64,000 nt of DNA from Prolixibacteraceae bacterium (GCA_028683385.1 JAQUIJ010000003.1:372001-436000); one strand, 5' to 3'. Numbered from the stretch's first letter, positions 53,766-62,862 are shown. Notes: generated by a model not told the origin, from the letters alone. Made by a program: numbers and translations.

Positions 53766-53917
53766 AAATAGAAAAGGCTGTCCTCTGACAGCCTTTTCAC
53801 CCGTTACGACGGGAAACTAACCTAAACCAACTAAACCTAATAAACCATAAGCTTATCAAAGTAACCAACTTTGTAGAAGCTACCTAAGTAACCATTAAAG
53901 CTGCACTTTGGTTCGCC
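53766..53917 (-). ncRNA. Candidate small RNA 2 (about 150 nt)
   Basis: On the minus strand TTGACA (53950-53945), 15 bases and TATAAT (53929-53924) precede an RNA that could fold its 5' end as TTGG-CGAA-CCAA. A C-free G/T-rich stretch follows, containing TTTAGTTG. Next come the tetraloop hairpin CCCGT-CGTA-ACGGG (53800-53813) and a terminator. No gene lies on this strand upstream for more than 3 kb, so the terminator must belong to a separate transcript or be idle. Confidence 0.45.
53771..53798 (-). terminator. Intrinsic terminator of candidate small RNA 2
   Basis: GAAAAGGCTGTC and GACAGCCTTTTC form a perfect 12-bp stem with a 4-base loop. On the minus strand TATTTTAAAA follows. The palindrome would also work, less well, on the plus strand. 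Confidence 0.75.
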
Positions 53918-54285
53918 AAGTGTATTATATTTTTAAATACTATTTGTCAAAAGAACATATTCAGCTTACTGAACGGGTCAAAGGTATTAAAAAAAATAAG
54001 AAAGTACCAAATGTCCATTCATTGAAAGCTGAATATTTGATGATTTTTTATTTAGGTAACACACCTGTTTTATTGGCTATTCGATTGGCAAGACTTAACG
54101 TAAGTTTTATGCATTATTGTTAATTTCTCTGGCTAATCGTTGCTATTTTGTGATTTTTGAAATGGTAGAATATGGTAATTCCGCTAAAATTGTTTTCAAC
54201 AGTTTGATCTTAATAAAAACTTCATCCTAATTGGTTGGTATTTGTCAGGATAGCCGTATTTTGTGTATTATTTAATTCAATTCCT

Positions 54286-55791
54286 ATGCCTAGATCTCTT
54301 TTTATTTTCTTTTTCTTTTTATCATTTAGTTTGTGTGCACAGTTAGCTCCTAAGCGAGAATTTAGAGCTGTTTGGGTGGCAACAGTGAATAACATCGACT
54401 GGCCTTCAAAGCCAGGACTTTCAACTGAGCAACAAATGAAGGAAGTCATTGATATTCTAAATATGCATTCTAAAAATGGAATGAATGCCATCATCATGCA
54501 AATCAGGCCTTCTGCCGATGCTTTTTATAAATCAGACCTTGAACCTTGGTCCAGGTATTTAACCGGCACGCAAGGTAAAGCGCCAAATCCATTTTACGAT
54601 CCGCTTCAATTCTGGATTGATGAATGTCACAAGCGCAACATGGAGTTTCATGCATGGTTAAATCCGTTCAGGGTAGCACAAAACGTAAATGATCCTTTAG
54701 CAGCGAACCACATTGCCTTTAAACATCCCGACTGGATTGTGAATTATGGCGGCAAATTATACTTTGATCCGGGATTGCCACAAACGCGGGAATTTGTTGT
54801 TAAAGTTGTTATTGACATTGTTTCGAGATATGATGTGGATGCTATCCATTTTGATGATTATTTTTATCCATATCCGCTGAAGGAAGATTTTCCTGACGAA
54901 AATTCATTTGCTCTGTATAACCGTGGCTTTTCAGTTGAAAAGAAGGCTGATTGGCGGCGAGATAATGTCGATATTTTAATAAAAACTCTTTCAGAAAATA
55001 TTAAAAGAACCAAGCCTTGGGTGAAATTTGGTATAAGTCCGTTTGGAGTATGGAGAAATAAAGCTGTCGATCCGGAAGGATCAGAAACTACTGCAGGAAC
55101 AACCAACTACGATCATTTGTATGCCGACATCCTGAAATGGCAGAAAAATGGGTGGATTGATTATTGTCTTCCTCAATTGTATTGGCAGATTGGCCATCCG
55201 TCAGTCGATTTTCTGACGTTGAGCAAATGGTGGGCGGCACATGCTTATGGCAGGGCAATGTATATTGGTCAGGCAGTTTATAAACTTGAAGCCAATTCAA
55301 CCGTTCCGGATTGGAAAGACCCGAATCAGTTGGTTAAGCAAATACAGATTATTCGTCAGATTCCACAGCTTGGAGGGAGCGCTTTCTACAGCAGCGTGCA
55401 CTTTAAACGCGATCTGTTCGGTTTCGACCAAAATCTTCGGGATCAATTGTACAAATATCCTGCTCTGGTTCCGCAAATGCTCTGGATCGATAAAAAATCT
55501 CCTGAGTCTCCAACGCATTTCAAAAAAAGAGGGCATAAGCTGAAGTGGAAGTCTTCAAAAACAGAAAATGAAATGGATAAAGCCGCGAATTATGTGGTTT
55601 ATATGAACCCTGTTGGGCAGCAATTTGATGCTAGAAACCCTGAAAATATTTTTACCATTACGAAGCATAAAAGCATAAAATTTAAGCAAAATTCCCGTAA
55701 ATTACAGAGAAAATATGAAGTGCGCATATCTGCTCTTGATCGGCTTCACAACGAAAGTGAAATAAGTAAAGTGAAAGTGCTTAAACTATAA
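54286..55791 (+). CDS. Exported GHL10-type glycoside hydrolase-like protein
   Basis: A 501-residue protein. The start at 54286 (MPRSLFIFFFFLSFSLCAQ) gives a signal peptide; the frame to 54235 is less likely. The GHL10 (YngK-like, PF02638-type) domain begins at KREFRAVWVATVNNIDWP, continues with MQIRPSADAFYKSDLEPWSRYLTG and has AIHFDDYFYPYP and FGISPFGVWRN as conserved active-site segments. A C-terminal fibronectin-type domain starts near residue 410. Family members are linked to peptidoglycan or other glycan cleavage. It is 12 bp upstream of a glycosyltransferase gene. The substrate is uncertain. Confidence 0.85.
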   Translation: MPRSLFIFFFFLSFSLCAQLAPKREFRAVWVATVNNIDWPSKPGLSTEQQMKEVIDILNMHSKNGMNAIIMQIRPSADAFYKSDLEPWSRYLTGTQGKAPNPFYDPLQFWIDECHKRNMEFHAWLNPFRVAQNVNDPLAANHIAFKHPDWIVNYGGKLYFDPGLPQTREFVVKVVIDIVSRYDVDAIHFDDYFYPYPLKEDFPDENSFALYNRGFSVEKKADWRRDNVDILIKTLSENIKRTKPWVKFGISPFGVWRNKAVDPEGSETTAGTTNYDHLYADILKWQKNGWIDYCLPQLYWQIGHPSVDFLTLSKWWAAHAYGRAMYIGQAVYKLEANSTVPDWKDPNQLVKQIQIIRQIPQLGGSAFYSSVHFKRDLFGFDQNLRDQLYKYPALVPQMLWIDKKSPESPTHFKKRGHKLKWKSSKTENEMDKAANYVVYMNPVGQQFDARNPENIFTITKHKSIKFKQNSRKLQRKYEVRISALDRLHNESEISKVKVLKL

Positions 55792-55803
55792 TGTAGATCG
55801 GTT

Positions 55804-57288
55804 ATGAATCCAAAAGTTGATTGTTTTTTTATTTACACTGATCAGTCGTCGAGCCAAAAACAAATTGATCAATGCCGGGATTCATTACTTGTGAATCAAA
55901 TATATATTCTTGCTCCTAATCAGGTACAATTAACTGATTGCGAGGTGGTAATTGTTGCTGAAAATGGTTCATGTTCAACAATTCGGCTGATTGCCAAGTT
56001 GCTTCGGGCCGATTTCGCGTTGCTTGCTCTTGGCGATTCATCCGTGGAAATAGGCTCAGGAGCTATCGAACGGTTGTTACAAGTAGCTGAATATACTGAT
56101 GCACCAATGGTTTATGCCGATTATATGGAATTGAAGGACGGCGTACTTTCGCCATACCCTTTAATTGATTATCAGTTGGGTAGTTTGCGCGATGATTTTA
56201 ATTTTGGGCCGGTTCGGTTTTTCAGATCCGAAGTTTTAAAAGCCTTCAGGTACGAAAACTACGAAACACTAAAATACGCCGGATGTTATGCACTTCGTTT
56301 ACGTGCCAGTCGTATGGGAGAGCTGGTTCATGTTCCTGAATACTTGTTTACAAAAGTTGAATCAGATACTCGTTCATCGGGCGAAAAGCAATTTGACTAT
56401 GTGAAAGCCGCTGCTCGCGAACGCCAATTGGAGATGGAGCAGGTTTGTACTTCTCACTTAAGAGAAATCGGGGCTCTGTTGCTTGCTCCATTCCCGGAGA
56501 CTATTTTTTCTGAAAATTTTGAAACCGAAGCTACTGTCGTAATTCCGGTTCGCAATCGGGTGAAAACAATCCGCGATGCGATTGTTTCAGCGCTTATACA
56601 GAAAACCTCTTTCAGCTTTAACTTGATTGTTGTCGATAATTATTCGACCGACGGAACTTCAGAAATATTGCGCGAATATGCCCGGCAGGGAAAGCTTATA
56701 CATCTTATTCCTGAACGAAAAGATTTGGGAATTGGAGGTTGCTGGAATGAAGCTGTATTTCACCCGGCTTGTGGAAAATTCGCAGTTCAGCTTGATAGCG
56801 ATGATTTGTACCTCGACGAAAATACACTTCAAATCATGGTCGATAAGTTTTACGAAGACAATTGTGCCATGGTGATTGGAAGCTACCGGATGACCAATTT
56901 TAATCTCGAAGAAATTCCGCCAGGAGTAATTGATCACCGCGAATGGACCGACGACAATGGTCCGAATAATGCGTTGCGAATCAATGGGCTTGGTGCTCCC
57001 CGGGCTTTTTATACACCTGTACTGCGCGAATTCCGTGTTCCCAATACGAGTTACGGCGAAGATTATGCGCTTGGGCTAGCTATTTCAGGAAAATATAAAA
57101 TCGGAAGGATTTATCAACCTGTTTATTTGTGCCGTAGGTGGGACGATAATACTGATGCTTCGTTGGATGTGGCAAAAATGAATACCCATAATTTGTATAA
57201 GGATCGCTTGCGTACGTTTGAACTTCAGGCTCGTATTCAGCGAAACAAAAAATCTGATCCGGGTAAAGACTGGTTCGATGAAAGATAA
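55804..57288 (+). CDS. Glycosyltransferase family 2 protein with duplicated GT-A region
   Basis: A 494-residue protein. The C-terminal half (about 235-420) is a normal GT2 domain: [50 protein letters not shown] (the DxD motif) and [13 protein letters not shown]. The N-terminal half looks like a second, reduced GT-A fold ([44 protein letters not shown]) without a clear DxD. No membrane helix or signal is present, so it acts on the cytoplasmic face. It follows the GHL10 gene by 12 bp. The acceptor is unknown. Confidence 0.82.
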   Translation: MNPKVDCFFIYTDQSSSQKQIDQCRDSLLVNQIYILAPNQVQLTDCEVVIVAENGSCSTIRLIAKLLRADFALLALGDSSVEIGSGAIERLLQVAEYTDAPMVYADYMELKDGVLSPYPLIDYQLGSLRDDFNFGPVRFFRSEVLKAFRYENYETLKYAGCYALRLRASRMGELVHVPEYLFTKVESDTRSSGEKQFDYVKAAARERQLEMEQVCTSHLREIGALLLAPFPETIFSENFETEATVVIPVRNRVKTIRDAIVSALIQKTSFSFNLIVVDNYSTDGTSEILREYARQGKLIHLIPERKDLGIGGCWNEAVFHPACGKFAVQLDSDDLYLDENTLQIMVDKFYEDNCAMVIGSYRMTNFNLEEIPPGVIDHREWTDDNGPNNALRINGLGAPRAFYTPVLREFRVPNTSYGEDYALGLAISGKYKIGRIYQPVYLCRRWDDNTDASLDVAKMNTHNLYKDRLRTFELQARIQRNKKSDPGKDWFDER

Positions 57289-57331
57289 TGTTGTCCGGCG
57301 CTGGATTAAATCCAGAGTTTGGGCATTTCTT

Positions 57332-58417
57332 TTAGTTTGCTGCCGAGTATTTGATTTTATCTTTTCGCTCCACCGATCGATTTTCTTTTCTTGTTAGCTC
57401 ATTGGCAACTTGCGCCAATAATCGGTCGAAATCGTTTTGAGTGATGTTTCTTTCCTTACGTTCAGGAAACATTTTATGAAACGGGAATTTATAGTTAAGT
57501 TTAAATTCCAACTGATAAAACTGATTGAGGTTTTGTCCATTTGAAGCCAATTCAGGAACATTTAATTCAAGAGGGGTTTGATTTGCAGAGCTCCAGCCTG
57601 GCACCAGCCATGGTTTCAGGCAGGGATATACCTGAAGTTGCCGTTGCAACAATACTTTACTACTGGGCAGTTTTTTGTCGCGGGTCCACCAAACATCTCG
57701 AACAGCTTCCATCGCCAGATAAGTTTCAGCTTCATTCGAAACCGCGTCCAAATCTTTCAGGTATTTATTAATTATCTGCGTTACTGCTTGTTCGTATGGT
57801 AATTCGCTTTGTAGAGCCTGAATTCCGATAGTGGCACCCAGCAAATTCGAATATGGATCTTCAATCGAAAAGCTTGAATATCGTTCAGGTACAAACGGAA
57901 TACTTGAAGCTCCGAACCAGGTGGCAATTTCATGCCACACTGATAAATCGTAAGCAATCTTTCCGGCAAGATTAATGAGATCCAGGTTATTCAAGTTTGA
58001 TGGAATAGAGACATTCAGCGTTTTTTCACCTCCCTCACGACCCAGAACAATTGACAAGCTTCCTTCCTTTTTATGCTCAAGAATCTGAGAATAAAGGTAT
58101 GCAGTCCAGTCCGATTGGTCGCGTAAATGCGCCATATCAATAAACCCACCTCGCCGCGAATAAATAATCCCGTTTTCTTCACTGGCGTCGCCCAGGTAAT
58201 GATGAGGTCCAATTTTATCAATGCTTGTTGTTTCTGTCAGTTTAATTCCAGGAATGGCGAAAAGCTGCATTTCGGTACCAAATGAACAACATGTTCTGAT
58301 TATGCGGTGAGGTTTTGGATCAGGAAGATTGGCAGGAAATATAGGAGCCTTTGCGTATGCATTTATAGCAAAGAAATAGATTACTGTAAGAAGTATCAGG
58401 TTTCGAATTGTTTTCAT
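57332..58417 (-). CDS. DUF4056 family exported protein
   Basis: A 361-residue protein with a signal peptide (LILLTVIYFFAINAYA). The DUF4056 signature is RGGFIDMAHLRDQSDWTAYL, followed by LSVWHEIATWFGASS. The His-Glu-Ile-Ala-Thr pattern looks like a metal or catalytic site, but no activity is known to me for this family. It runs convergent to the glycosyltransferase gene and divergent from nifA. It probably acts in the periplasm. Confidence 0.75.
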   Translation of the reverse strand: MKTIRNLILLTVIYFFAINAYAKAPIFPANLPDPKPHRIIRTCCSFGTEMQLFAIPGIKLTETTSIDKIGPHHYLGDASEENGIIYSRRGGFIDMAHLRDQSDWTAYLYSQILEHKKEGSLSIVLGREGGEKTLNVSIPSNLNNLDLINLAGKIAYDLSVWHEIATWFGASSIPFVPERYSSFSIEDPYSNLLGATIGIQALQSELPYEQAVTQIINKYLKDLDAVSNEAETYLAMEAVRDVWWTRDKKLPSSKVLLQRQLQVYPCLKPWLVPGWSSANQTPLELNVPELASNGQNLNQFYQLEFKLNYKFPFHKMFPERKERNITQNDFDRLLAQVANELTRKENRSVERKDKIKYSAAN

Positions 58418-58645
58418 GGCTCAAAACTAAAGAAGGTGCAAATGTACAAGAAAATATTTTGCTTTAATTTATTTGTAATCAACGTTATGATTCTTTAACA
58501 ACGATCAAGGATACTTAAAGCTGTTAATAATTTGTTAAAATGACAATAAAACAAATGCGATTGAATAAAAAAGATAATATTAATAGTGATATTTGTTCAA
58601 AGTGTTTGTTGTAATTGTTGTTCATTGTCAAAAGGATTAAATAAA

Positions 58646-60205
58646 ATGGAGTTCAAGTGTAAGAAGGCAGGCAATGAATGTTACGGGCTCAAGGAGCTTG
58701 TTCTGCTGTTTGATATCAGTCAGCGACTGATTCAAAGCAAGGAATTGAAAAATGATTTGTCCGGGATACTTGAAATGTTGGTCAGGTATTTAAACGCTGA
58801 ACGCAGCTTCGTCACCATATTTAACCGTGAGTCGGAGAGCATTCTGATTGAAGCCGCCTATGGATATAGCACAGCCCAACAGGCTCGTGGAAAGTATAAA
58901 TTGGGTGAAGGAATTATTGGTCGGGTGGTAGAAATGTCGCGTCCGGTGGTGATTGATAAGATTTCCAAATCAAGCTTATTCCTGAATCGCACCGGACAAG
59001 AACTTACCAAAGACGGGCAGGAACTTTCCTTTATTTGTACTCCTATTATAGAAGAGGGAAAAGTTACCGGAACCCTCAATGTCATTCGGATTTATAATCC
59101 ACATATTTCGTACGATGAGGATAGCCAGTTGTTATCGATTATCGGTTCAATGATTTCGCGTAGTGTGCGCAATAAACAGGAGCGGTTGGAAGAAATGGAA
59201 GTTCTGAGGCAAAAGAACTTTCAGTTGCAAAATCAGCTTGAGAAGGATTTCAGGCCTGGAAATATTGTAGGAAATTCGAGCAAAATGCGCGATGTTTATT
59301 CGTTGGTAAATATGGTGGCCGAAACAAATTCGACCGTGTTGATTCGTGGCGAAAGTGGGATAGGGAAGGAGCTGATTGCCGACTCTATTCATTTTTCGAG
59401 TCCGCGTGCCAAAAAGAATTTTATTAAAGTGAACTGCTCTGCATTGCCCGATACGCTGATCGAAAGCGAGTTGTTTGGTCACGAAAAAGGTGCGTTTACA
59501 GGAGCCGAAGCACGACGAAAAGGTCGCTTTGAACTGGCCGATGGCGGAACTATTTTTTTGGATGAAATTGGTGATATTCCACTTTCAACTCAGGTGAAAT
59601 TGTTGCGATTGATTCAGCAGCGCGAGTTTGAGCGGCTTGGAGGAACTGAAACCATTAAAATCGATGTCCGGATTATTTGTGCCACCAACCGCAACCTTGA
59701 AGAATTGATTCAGAACAACGAGTTTCGCGAAGATTTGTATTACCGCATTAATGTGTTCCCGATTTTTGTTCCCCCGTTGCGCGATCGCCGTAACGATATT
59801 CCTTCGCTGGTCGATCATTTTATCGAGAAATTCAACAAACGGAACAATGCCAGGGTTATCCGAATTACCACTTCAGCCCTGAATATGCTGATGGTTTACC
59901 GGTGGCCGGGAAATATTCGCGAATTGGAGAATTGCATCGAACGAGCCTGTATTTTGTGCAAAGACAATGTCATTCACAGTTACGATTTACCACCGTCGTT
60001 GCAAACTGCCGATTCGACCAATACCAAGGCTTCCGGAGGATTGACCTATACCGTTGAGCAGGTTGAAAAACAGCTTATCCGCGAGGCATTGGTTAGCTCG
60101 AAAGGAAACATTGCCAAGGCTGCCGACGAGTTGAAAGTGACCGAACGTATGCTCGGCATCCGCCTGAAAAAATACGACATCGATGCATGGCGGTTTAAGG
60201 TTTAA
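58646..60205 (+). CDS. nifA: NifA-type sigma-54 activator
   Basis: A 519-residue enhancer-binding protein. The start at 58646 (MEFKCKKAGNECYGLKELV) is chosen over 58586, which adds 20 Cys-rich residues of doubtful value. An N-terminal GAF domain (about 20-165) precedes the AAA+ core with Walker A GESGIGKE (235-242), the intact sigma-54 loop GAFTGA (282-287) and TIFLDEIGDI. The C-terminal Fis-type HTH is AKAADELKVTERMLGIRLKK. The oxygen-sensing Cys spacing of rhizobial NifA is absent, although CIERACILC lies after the AAA+ core. It is 2.9 kb upstream of nifH, its likely target. Confidence 0.88.
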   Translation: MEFKCKKAGNECYGLKELVLLFDISQRLIQSKELKNDLSGILEMLVRYLNAERSFVTIFNRESESILIEAAYGYSTAQQARGKYKLGEGIIGRVVEMSRPVVIDKISKSSLFLNRTGQELTKDGQELSFICTPIIEEGKVTGTLNVIRIYNPHISYDEDSQLLSIIGSMISRSVRNKQERLEEMEVLRQKNFQLQNQLEKDFRPGNIVGNSSKMRDVYSLVNMVAETNSTVLIRGESGIGKELIADSIHFSSPRAKKNFIKVNCSALPDTLIESELFGHEKGAFTGAEARRKGRFELADGGTIFLDEIGDIPLSTQVKLLRLIQQREFERLGGTETIKIDVRIICATNRNLEELIQNNEFREDLYYRINVFPIFVPPLRDRRNDIPSLVDHFIEKFNKRNNARVIRITTSALNMLMVYRWPGNIRELENCIERACILCKDNVIHSYDLPPSLQTADSTNTKASGGLTYTVEQVEKQLIREALVSSKGNIAKAADELKVTERMLGIRLKKYDIDAWRFKV

Positions 60206-60250
60206 TGCGCCGCATGTGGGAATCAAAAATATGAACTAAAACCTATTCCT

Positions 60251-60718
60251 ATGGAACTCTCAATTTTACAGGTCGATCTTCAAAACACAGGGCATTGCGC
60301 TCAAGTGATTAAATTGTTGGACGATTACATGAAAGATCCCATGGGAAACAACCGGCCAATGCCCAACGGATTAGGAACTCAAATCGTTTCAGGATTAAAA
60401 AAACACTCCGGATTTCTTGGCTTCTTTGTAATGGCCGACGATCGGTTTGCCGGTTTGGCCAATTGCAACATCAATTTCTCCACTTTTCAGGCTAAGCCAC
60501 TGATAAATATCCATGATTTTATTGTAGCGCCCGAATGCCGTAACATAGGCGCCGGAAGTTTTCTGCTTCGGGGAATTATCAATTATGCGTCGCAAAACGG
60601 TTTTTGCCGCGTCAATCTCGAAGTACGCGAAGACAACCTTACCGCCAAATCGCTTTACAAAAAAATGGGTTTCACCGATTGCGTCCCCCGAATGATGTTT
60701 TGGGAGAGGAAGCTGTAA
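60251..60718 (+). CDS. GNAT family N-acetyltransferase
   Basis: A 155-residue acetyltransferase. Motif A is VAPECRNIGAGSFLLRGIINY and the C-terminal motif is REDNLTAKSLYKKMGF. The N-terminal DDYMKDPMGNNRPMPNGL recurs in GNATs of this group. It lies 45 bp after nifA on the same strand, so it could be co-transcribed with it. No nitrogen-fixation role is known, and the substrate cannot be told. Confidence 0.8.
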   Translation: MELSILQVDLQNTGHCAQVIKLLDDYMKDPMGNNRPMPNGLGTQIVSGLKKHSGFLGFFVMADDRFAGLANCNINFSTFQAKPLINIHDFIVAPECRNIGAGSFLLRGIINYASQNGFCRVNLEVREDNLTAKSLYKKMGFTDCVPRMMFWERKL

Positions 60719-60751
60719 AGCTTGATTGGGTGACTGTGGTTATCCGATCAG

Positions 60752-60781
60752 TTGACATGAAAGGTAATTTTTGTATCTTTG
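60752..60781 (+). promoter_or_regulatory. Promoter of the toxin-antitoxin pair
   Basis: TTGACA (60752-60757), 16 bases and TATCTTTG (60774-60781) stand 14 bases before the antitoxin ATG. It is the best-formed promoter in the window, joining a TTGACA box with the TAnnTTTG element. Confidence 0.6.
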
Positions 60782-60795
60782 GGAAAAGACAAATC

Positions 60796-61044
60796 ATGAC
60801 AGTATCCGATTTAAAACTCAAATTATTCCGGCAGATTGATTCTTTGGAGAAGGATCGATTGGAAGAACTTTATGGCGTTTTCTTAAACTACATAAATGGC
60901 AAAAAGGATTTGGGTGATTGGAATGAATTGACAGAGGAGCAAAAAAAGGGAATTGTTGAGGCAATTGACGAAATTGATGCAGGAAAAGGAATTCCTCACT
61001 CAAAAGTAATCGCAAGCATCCGAAAGAAATATACCAATGCCTAA
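60796..61044 (+). CDS. Antitoxin of a ParE/RelE-type module
   Basis: An 82-residue acidic protein. The start at 60796 is preferred because a good promoter ends just before it; the longer frame from 60604 runs inside the GNAT gene. The C-terminus DWNELTEEQKKGIVEAIDEIDAGKGIPHSKV fits small antitoxins paired with ParE, which often end in a helix binding the toxin. It overlaps the toxin gene by 8 bases. The N-terminal helices (LKLKLFRQIDSLEKDRLEEL) may dimerise; a DNA-binding fold is not obvious. Confidence 0.8.
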   Translation: MTVSDLKLKLFRQIDSLEKDRLEELYGVFLNYINGKKDLGDWNELTEEQKKGIVEAIDEIDAGKGIPHSKVIASIRKKYTNA

Positions 61045-61333
61045 ACCGATCATTTGGTCGCCACTATCCGAAAACGATTTTATTTCCATCCTTGACTACC
61101 TTCAAATAAACTGGAATGAAAAGGTTGTGAGTGATTTTATTGATATTACTGAAGATGTTATCGGTCAAATTACTACAAATCCGACTCAGTTTCCGATAAT
61201 AAATAAAAAGAAACAAATCAGAAAATGTGTCATCACCAAACACAACACTTTGTTTTACCGCGACAGAAAAGAAAGCATTGATATTCTCCGAATTTTCGAC
61301 ACCCGGCAGGATCCCCACAAGTTGAAATTCTAA
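61037..61333 (+). CDS. ParE/RelE family toxin
   Basis: A 98-residue basic protein of the ParE/RelE fold. Conserved parts are IIWSPLSENDFISILDYL at the start, FPIINKKKQIRKCVITKH in the centre and LFYRDRKESIDILRIFDTR at the end, followed by the family's C-terminal DPHK. It probably poisons DNA gyrase (ParE) or cleaves mRNA (RelE); sequence alone favours the ParE side. It overlaps the antitoxin by 8 bases. It is part of the accessory block between nifA and nifH. Confidence 0.85.
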   Translation: MPKPIIWSPLSENDFISILDYLQINWNEKVVSDFIDITEDVIGQITTNPTQFPIINKKKQIRKCVITKHNTLFYRDRKESIDILRIFDTRQDPHKLKF

Positions 61334-61418
61334 AGTGCCGGCAACTGGCTAATCTCAAAAAGCTAATGTACCCATTTTAATCACAAAAATCTGACAAAAA
61401 CTCCTGAAACCCGCAGCA

Positions 61419-61559
61419 GGGCAGGTCCCCTACCAGCAGGACACTCATATTTTCAGCAGGACGGCAAAACCTTTAGCCGGACGGCAAAACCTTTAGCAGG
61501 AGAGCCATTTCTATCAGCAGGACGGCGAAAAACCCAGCAGGGCGAATGGTGGAGGGCAT
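61419..61559 (+). repeat. Tandem array with 20-bp period (about 7 units)
   Basis: Units start with GG at 61419, 61439, 61459, 61479, 61499, 61520 and 61540, so the period is 20 bp with one 21. The constant part is AGCA-GGAC at the unit junction. The remaining 11 or 12 bases differ between units except for units 3 and 4, which are nearly identical (GGACGGCAAAACCTTTAGC). The period is not a multiple of three, so it is non-coding. It is too short in both repeat and spacer to be a CRISPR. Confidence 0.75.
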
Positions 61560-61589
61560 TTTCGGATAAATTTTCCAACCCGACTATGT

Positions 61590-61644
61590 GTGCCGCGATT
61601 TTTAATCGCGATTCCTCCATTTCGGAGATTAAAAATCTCCGCAC
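61590..61644. repeat. REP-like twin palindrome unit
   Basis: Two hairpins, CGCGATT-TTT-AATCGCG (61594-61610) and GGAGATT-AAA-AATCTCC (61624-61640), are enclosed by GTGC and GCAC. The symmetrical arrangement is typical of REP/BIME elements moved by RAYT transposases. No RAYT gene is in the window. Confidence 0.7.
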
Positions 61645-61668
61645 CCAACTGTCCTAATCAAGGAACCG

Positions 61669-61770
61669 CCTTCGACAAGCTCAGGCCGCGAGGATATCAA
61701 CGTTTTATTTCATGGCAACAAATGTTCATCAATGTGCCGCTCCCTGAGCGCGAAGCGTGTCGAAGGGAGC
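61669..61770. repeat. Inverted repeat TTCGAC..GCTCAG / CTGAGC..GTCGAA
   Basis: TTCGACAAGCTCAG at 61671 is mirrored by CTGAGC and GTCGAA in 61745-61764, and the second copy is itself a hairpin (GCTCCCT at 61739 with AGGGAGC at 61764). This is another REP-like pair adjoining the twin palindrome. Confidence 0.65.
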
Positions 61771-61961
61771 ATTCTCCAAAACCTATAACCCAAAGTCATA
61801 ACGGGACAATTTATGAAAGCACGGTGCTTAATGAAATGAACCCCCTTTTTTGAGATGAAGGATATAGCTGACAAAAGGAGTGTCATTTCACCAGATTTGA
61901 ACGTAAAAGTGTACATTTGGTATTATATGTGTTACGTTTAATTGTCACAAAGTATTGCAGA

Positions 61962-62780
61962 ATGACAAAAGGAATTATTGATACAATAAATAAAATTGAT
62001 TTAAATAGTGATTTCGCATATGAACATTTGTTTGCTATTTTTTCACAAATAGAGAATCAGCCATATTATATTTATAACTTCAAAAAGGAGTCAAATTATA
62101 GTTTTTTTAGGTCGAGAAAAAATGAATGTTTCTGTAATTACTTTGATTTTAAAGATTTATCATACCCACCAAGGAATAAAGTTTATTCATTTTCAAGAGC
62201 AAATAAACCTTCACAGAACCTTTTTTATATTTCAGATCAATGGATAACTAATCTATTAGAGTTAAAACTATTTTGGGCAAATGATTTATTGGATGATGAT
62301 ATTTTTTGGGTCACAACTGGGAAGTGGGATTTAATTGAAGATATAAGTGTTGTCATTATCCCTGATTTCTCCAGTGATTCTATGAAATCACTCAATAATT
62401 TAATCAATGAAGAACTCACGCAATCTCAAATCGATTTTTTAAAGTTTATTAATAGCAAATTCAAGGAACAAGCTTTTAAGAATAGTAATGTTTATAAATT
62501 GACAAGTGCATTTTGTAATTCAATTCTTTATCAGAATGAAAAAGAAAATATAAATATTGATGGTATTTTATTTACAAGTGTTCAAGGTGGAGGTGGCTTA
62601 AATTTAGCTTTAAATCCACGAACAATTGATCTTAAAAAGTTCAGGTTAAATTCTGTAGTTAAACACTTATTAAGGAAAACTACAGGGGTTGATAATAAAC
62701 CAGTTATTGATAACTTTAATACTCCGATTGCTGCACTTGAGCTTGATTATGCTAACGAAAAAATTATTTGGGAAAAATAG
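61962..62780 (+). CDS. AT-rich RES-like protein
   Basis: A 272-residue protein. The start at 61962 (MTKGIIDTINKIDLNSDF) is preferred to 61917. The segment DLSYPPRNKVYSFSRANKP then LFYISDQWITNLLEL resembles the RES fold, with an Arg, a Ser after the strand and a Glu in the following helix. RES toxins degrade NAD+. No Xre-type antitoxin gene is beside it. The gene is strikingly AT-rich and sits right after a cluster of repeats, so acquisition is likely. The RES assignment rests on a weak pattern and may be wrong. Confidence 0.5.
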   Translation: MTKGIIDTINKIDLNSDFAYEHLFAIFSQIENQPYYIYNFKKESNYSFFRSRKNECFCNYFDFKDLSYPPRNKVYSFSRANKPSQNLFYISDQWITNLLELKLFWANDLLDDDIFWVTTGKWDLIEDISVVIIPDFSSDSMKSLNNLINEELTQSQIDFLKFINSKFKEQAFKNSNVYKLTSAFCNSILYQNEKENINIDGILFTSVQGGGGLNLALNPRTIDLKKFRLNSVVKHLLRKTTGVDNKPVIDNFNTPIAALELDYANEKIIWEK

Positions 62781-62862
62781 CAATCTTAGGTTCTTTTTCT
62801 TCCTGAACGTTTTTTTTCCTATTTCTAATACCCACCGCGACTGGAAACTCACTTTCTTCAAA

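Larger units (their letters stand above)
53267..54285. other. Gene-poor gap of about 1 kb
   Basis: This AT-rich gap lies between the kinase start and the GHL10-type gene. It contains candidate small RNA 2 with its promoter, tetraloop hairpin and terminator, listed separately. A 71-codon frame at 53908-54123 is judged spurious. Nothing else is recognisable, including in the 500 bp next to the kinase gene. Confidence 0.55.
61334..61961. other. Repeat-filled gap between toxin and RES-like gene
   Basis: This gap of 628 bp contains the 20-bp-period array, the twin palindrome unit and the TTCGAC/GTCGAA inverted repeat listed separately. No open frame in it looks real. Base composition changes from GC-rich repeats to the AT-rich gene at its right end. 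Confidence 0.6.

Noticed and set aside
53908-54123. 71-codon open frame on the plus strand
   Set aside because: It lies over the promoter of candidate small RNA 2, is AT-driven, has no family resemblance and no ribosome-binding or promoter signal.
58586-58645. Cys-rich N-terminal extension of NifA
   Set aside because: The twenty extra residues (with SVCCNCCSL) would be tempting as a redox sensor, but the region is AT-rich upstream sequence and the Met at 58646 gives the normal GAF start.
61419-61559. CRISPR array
   Set aside because: The constant part is only about 8 bp and the variable part 11-12 bp, well below CRISPR repeat and spacer sizes; no cas gene is present.
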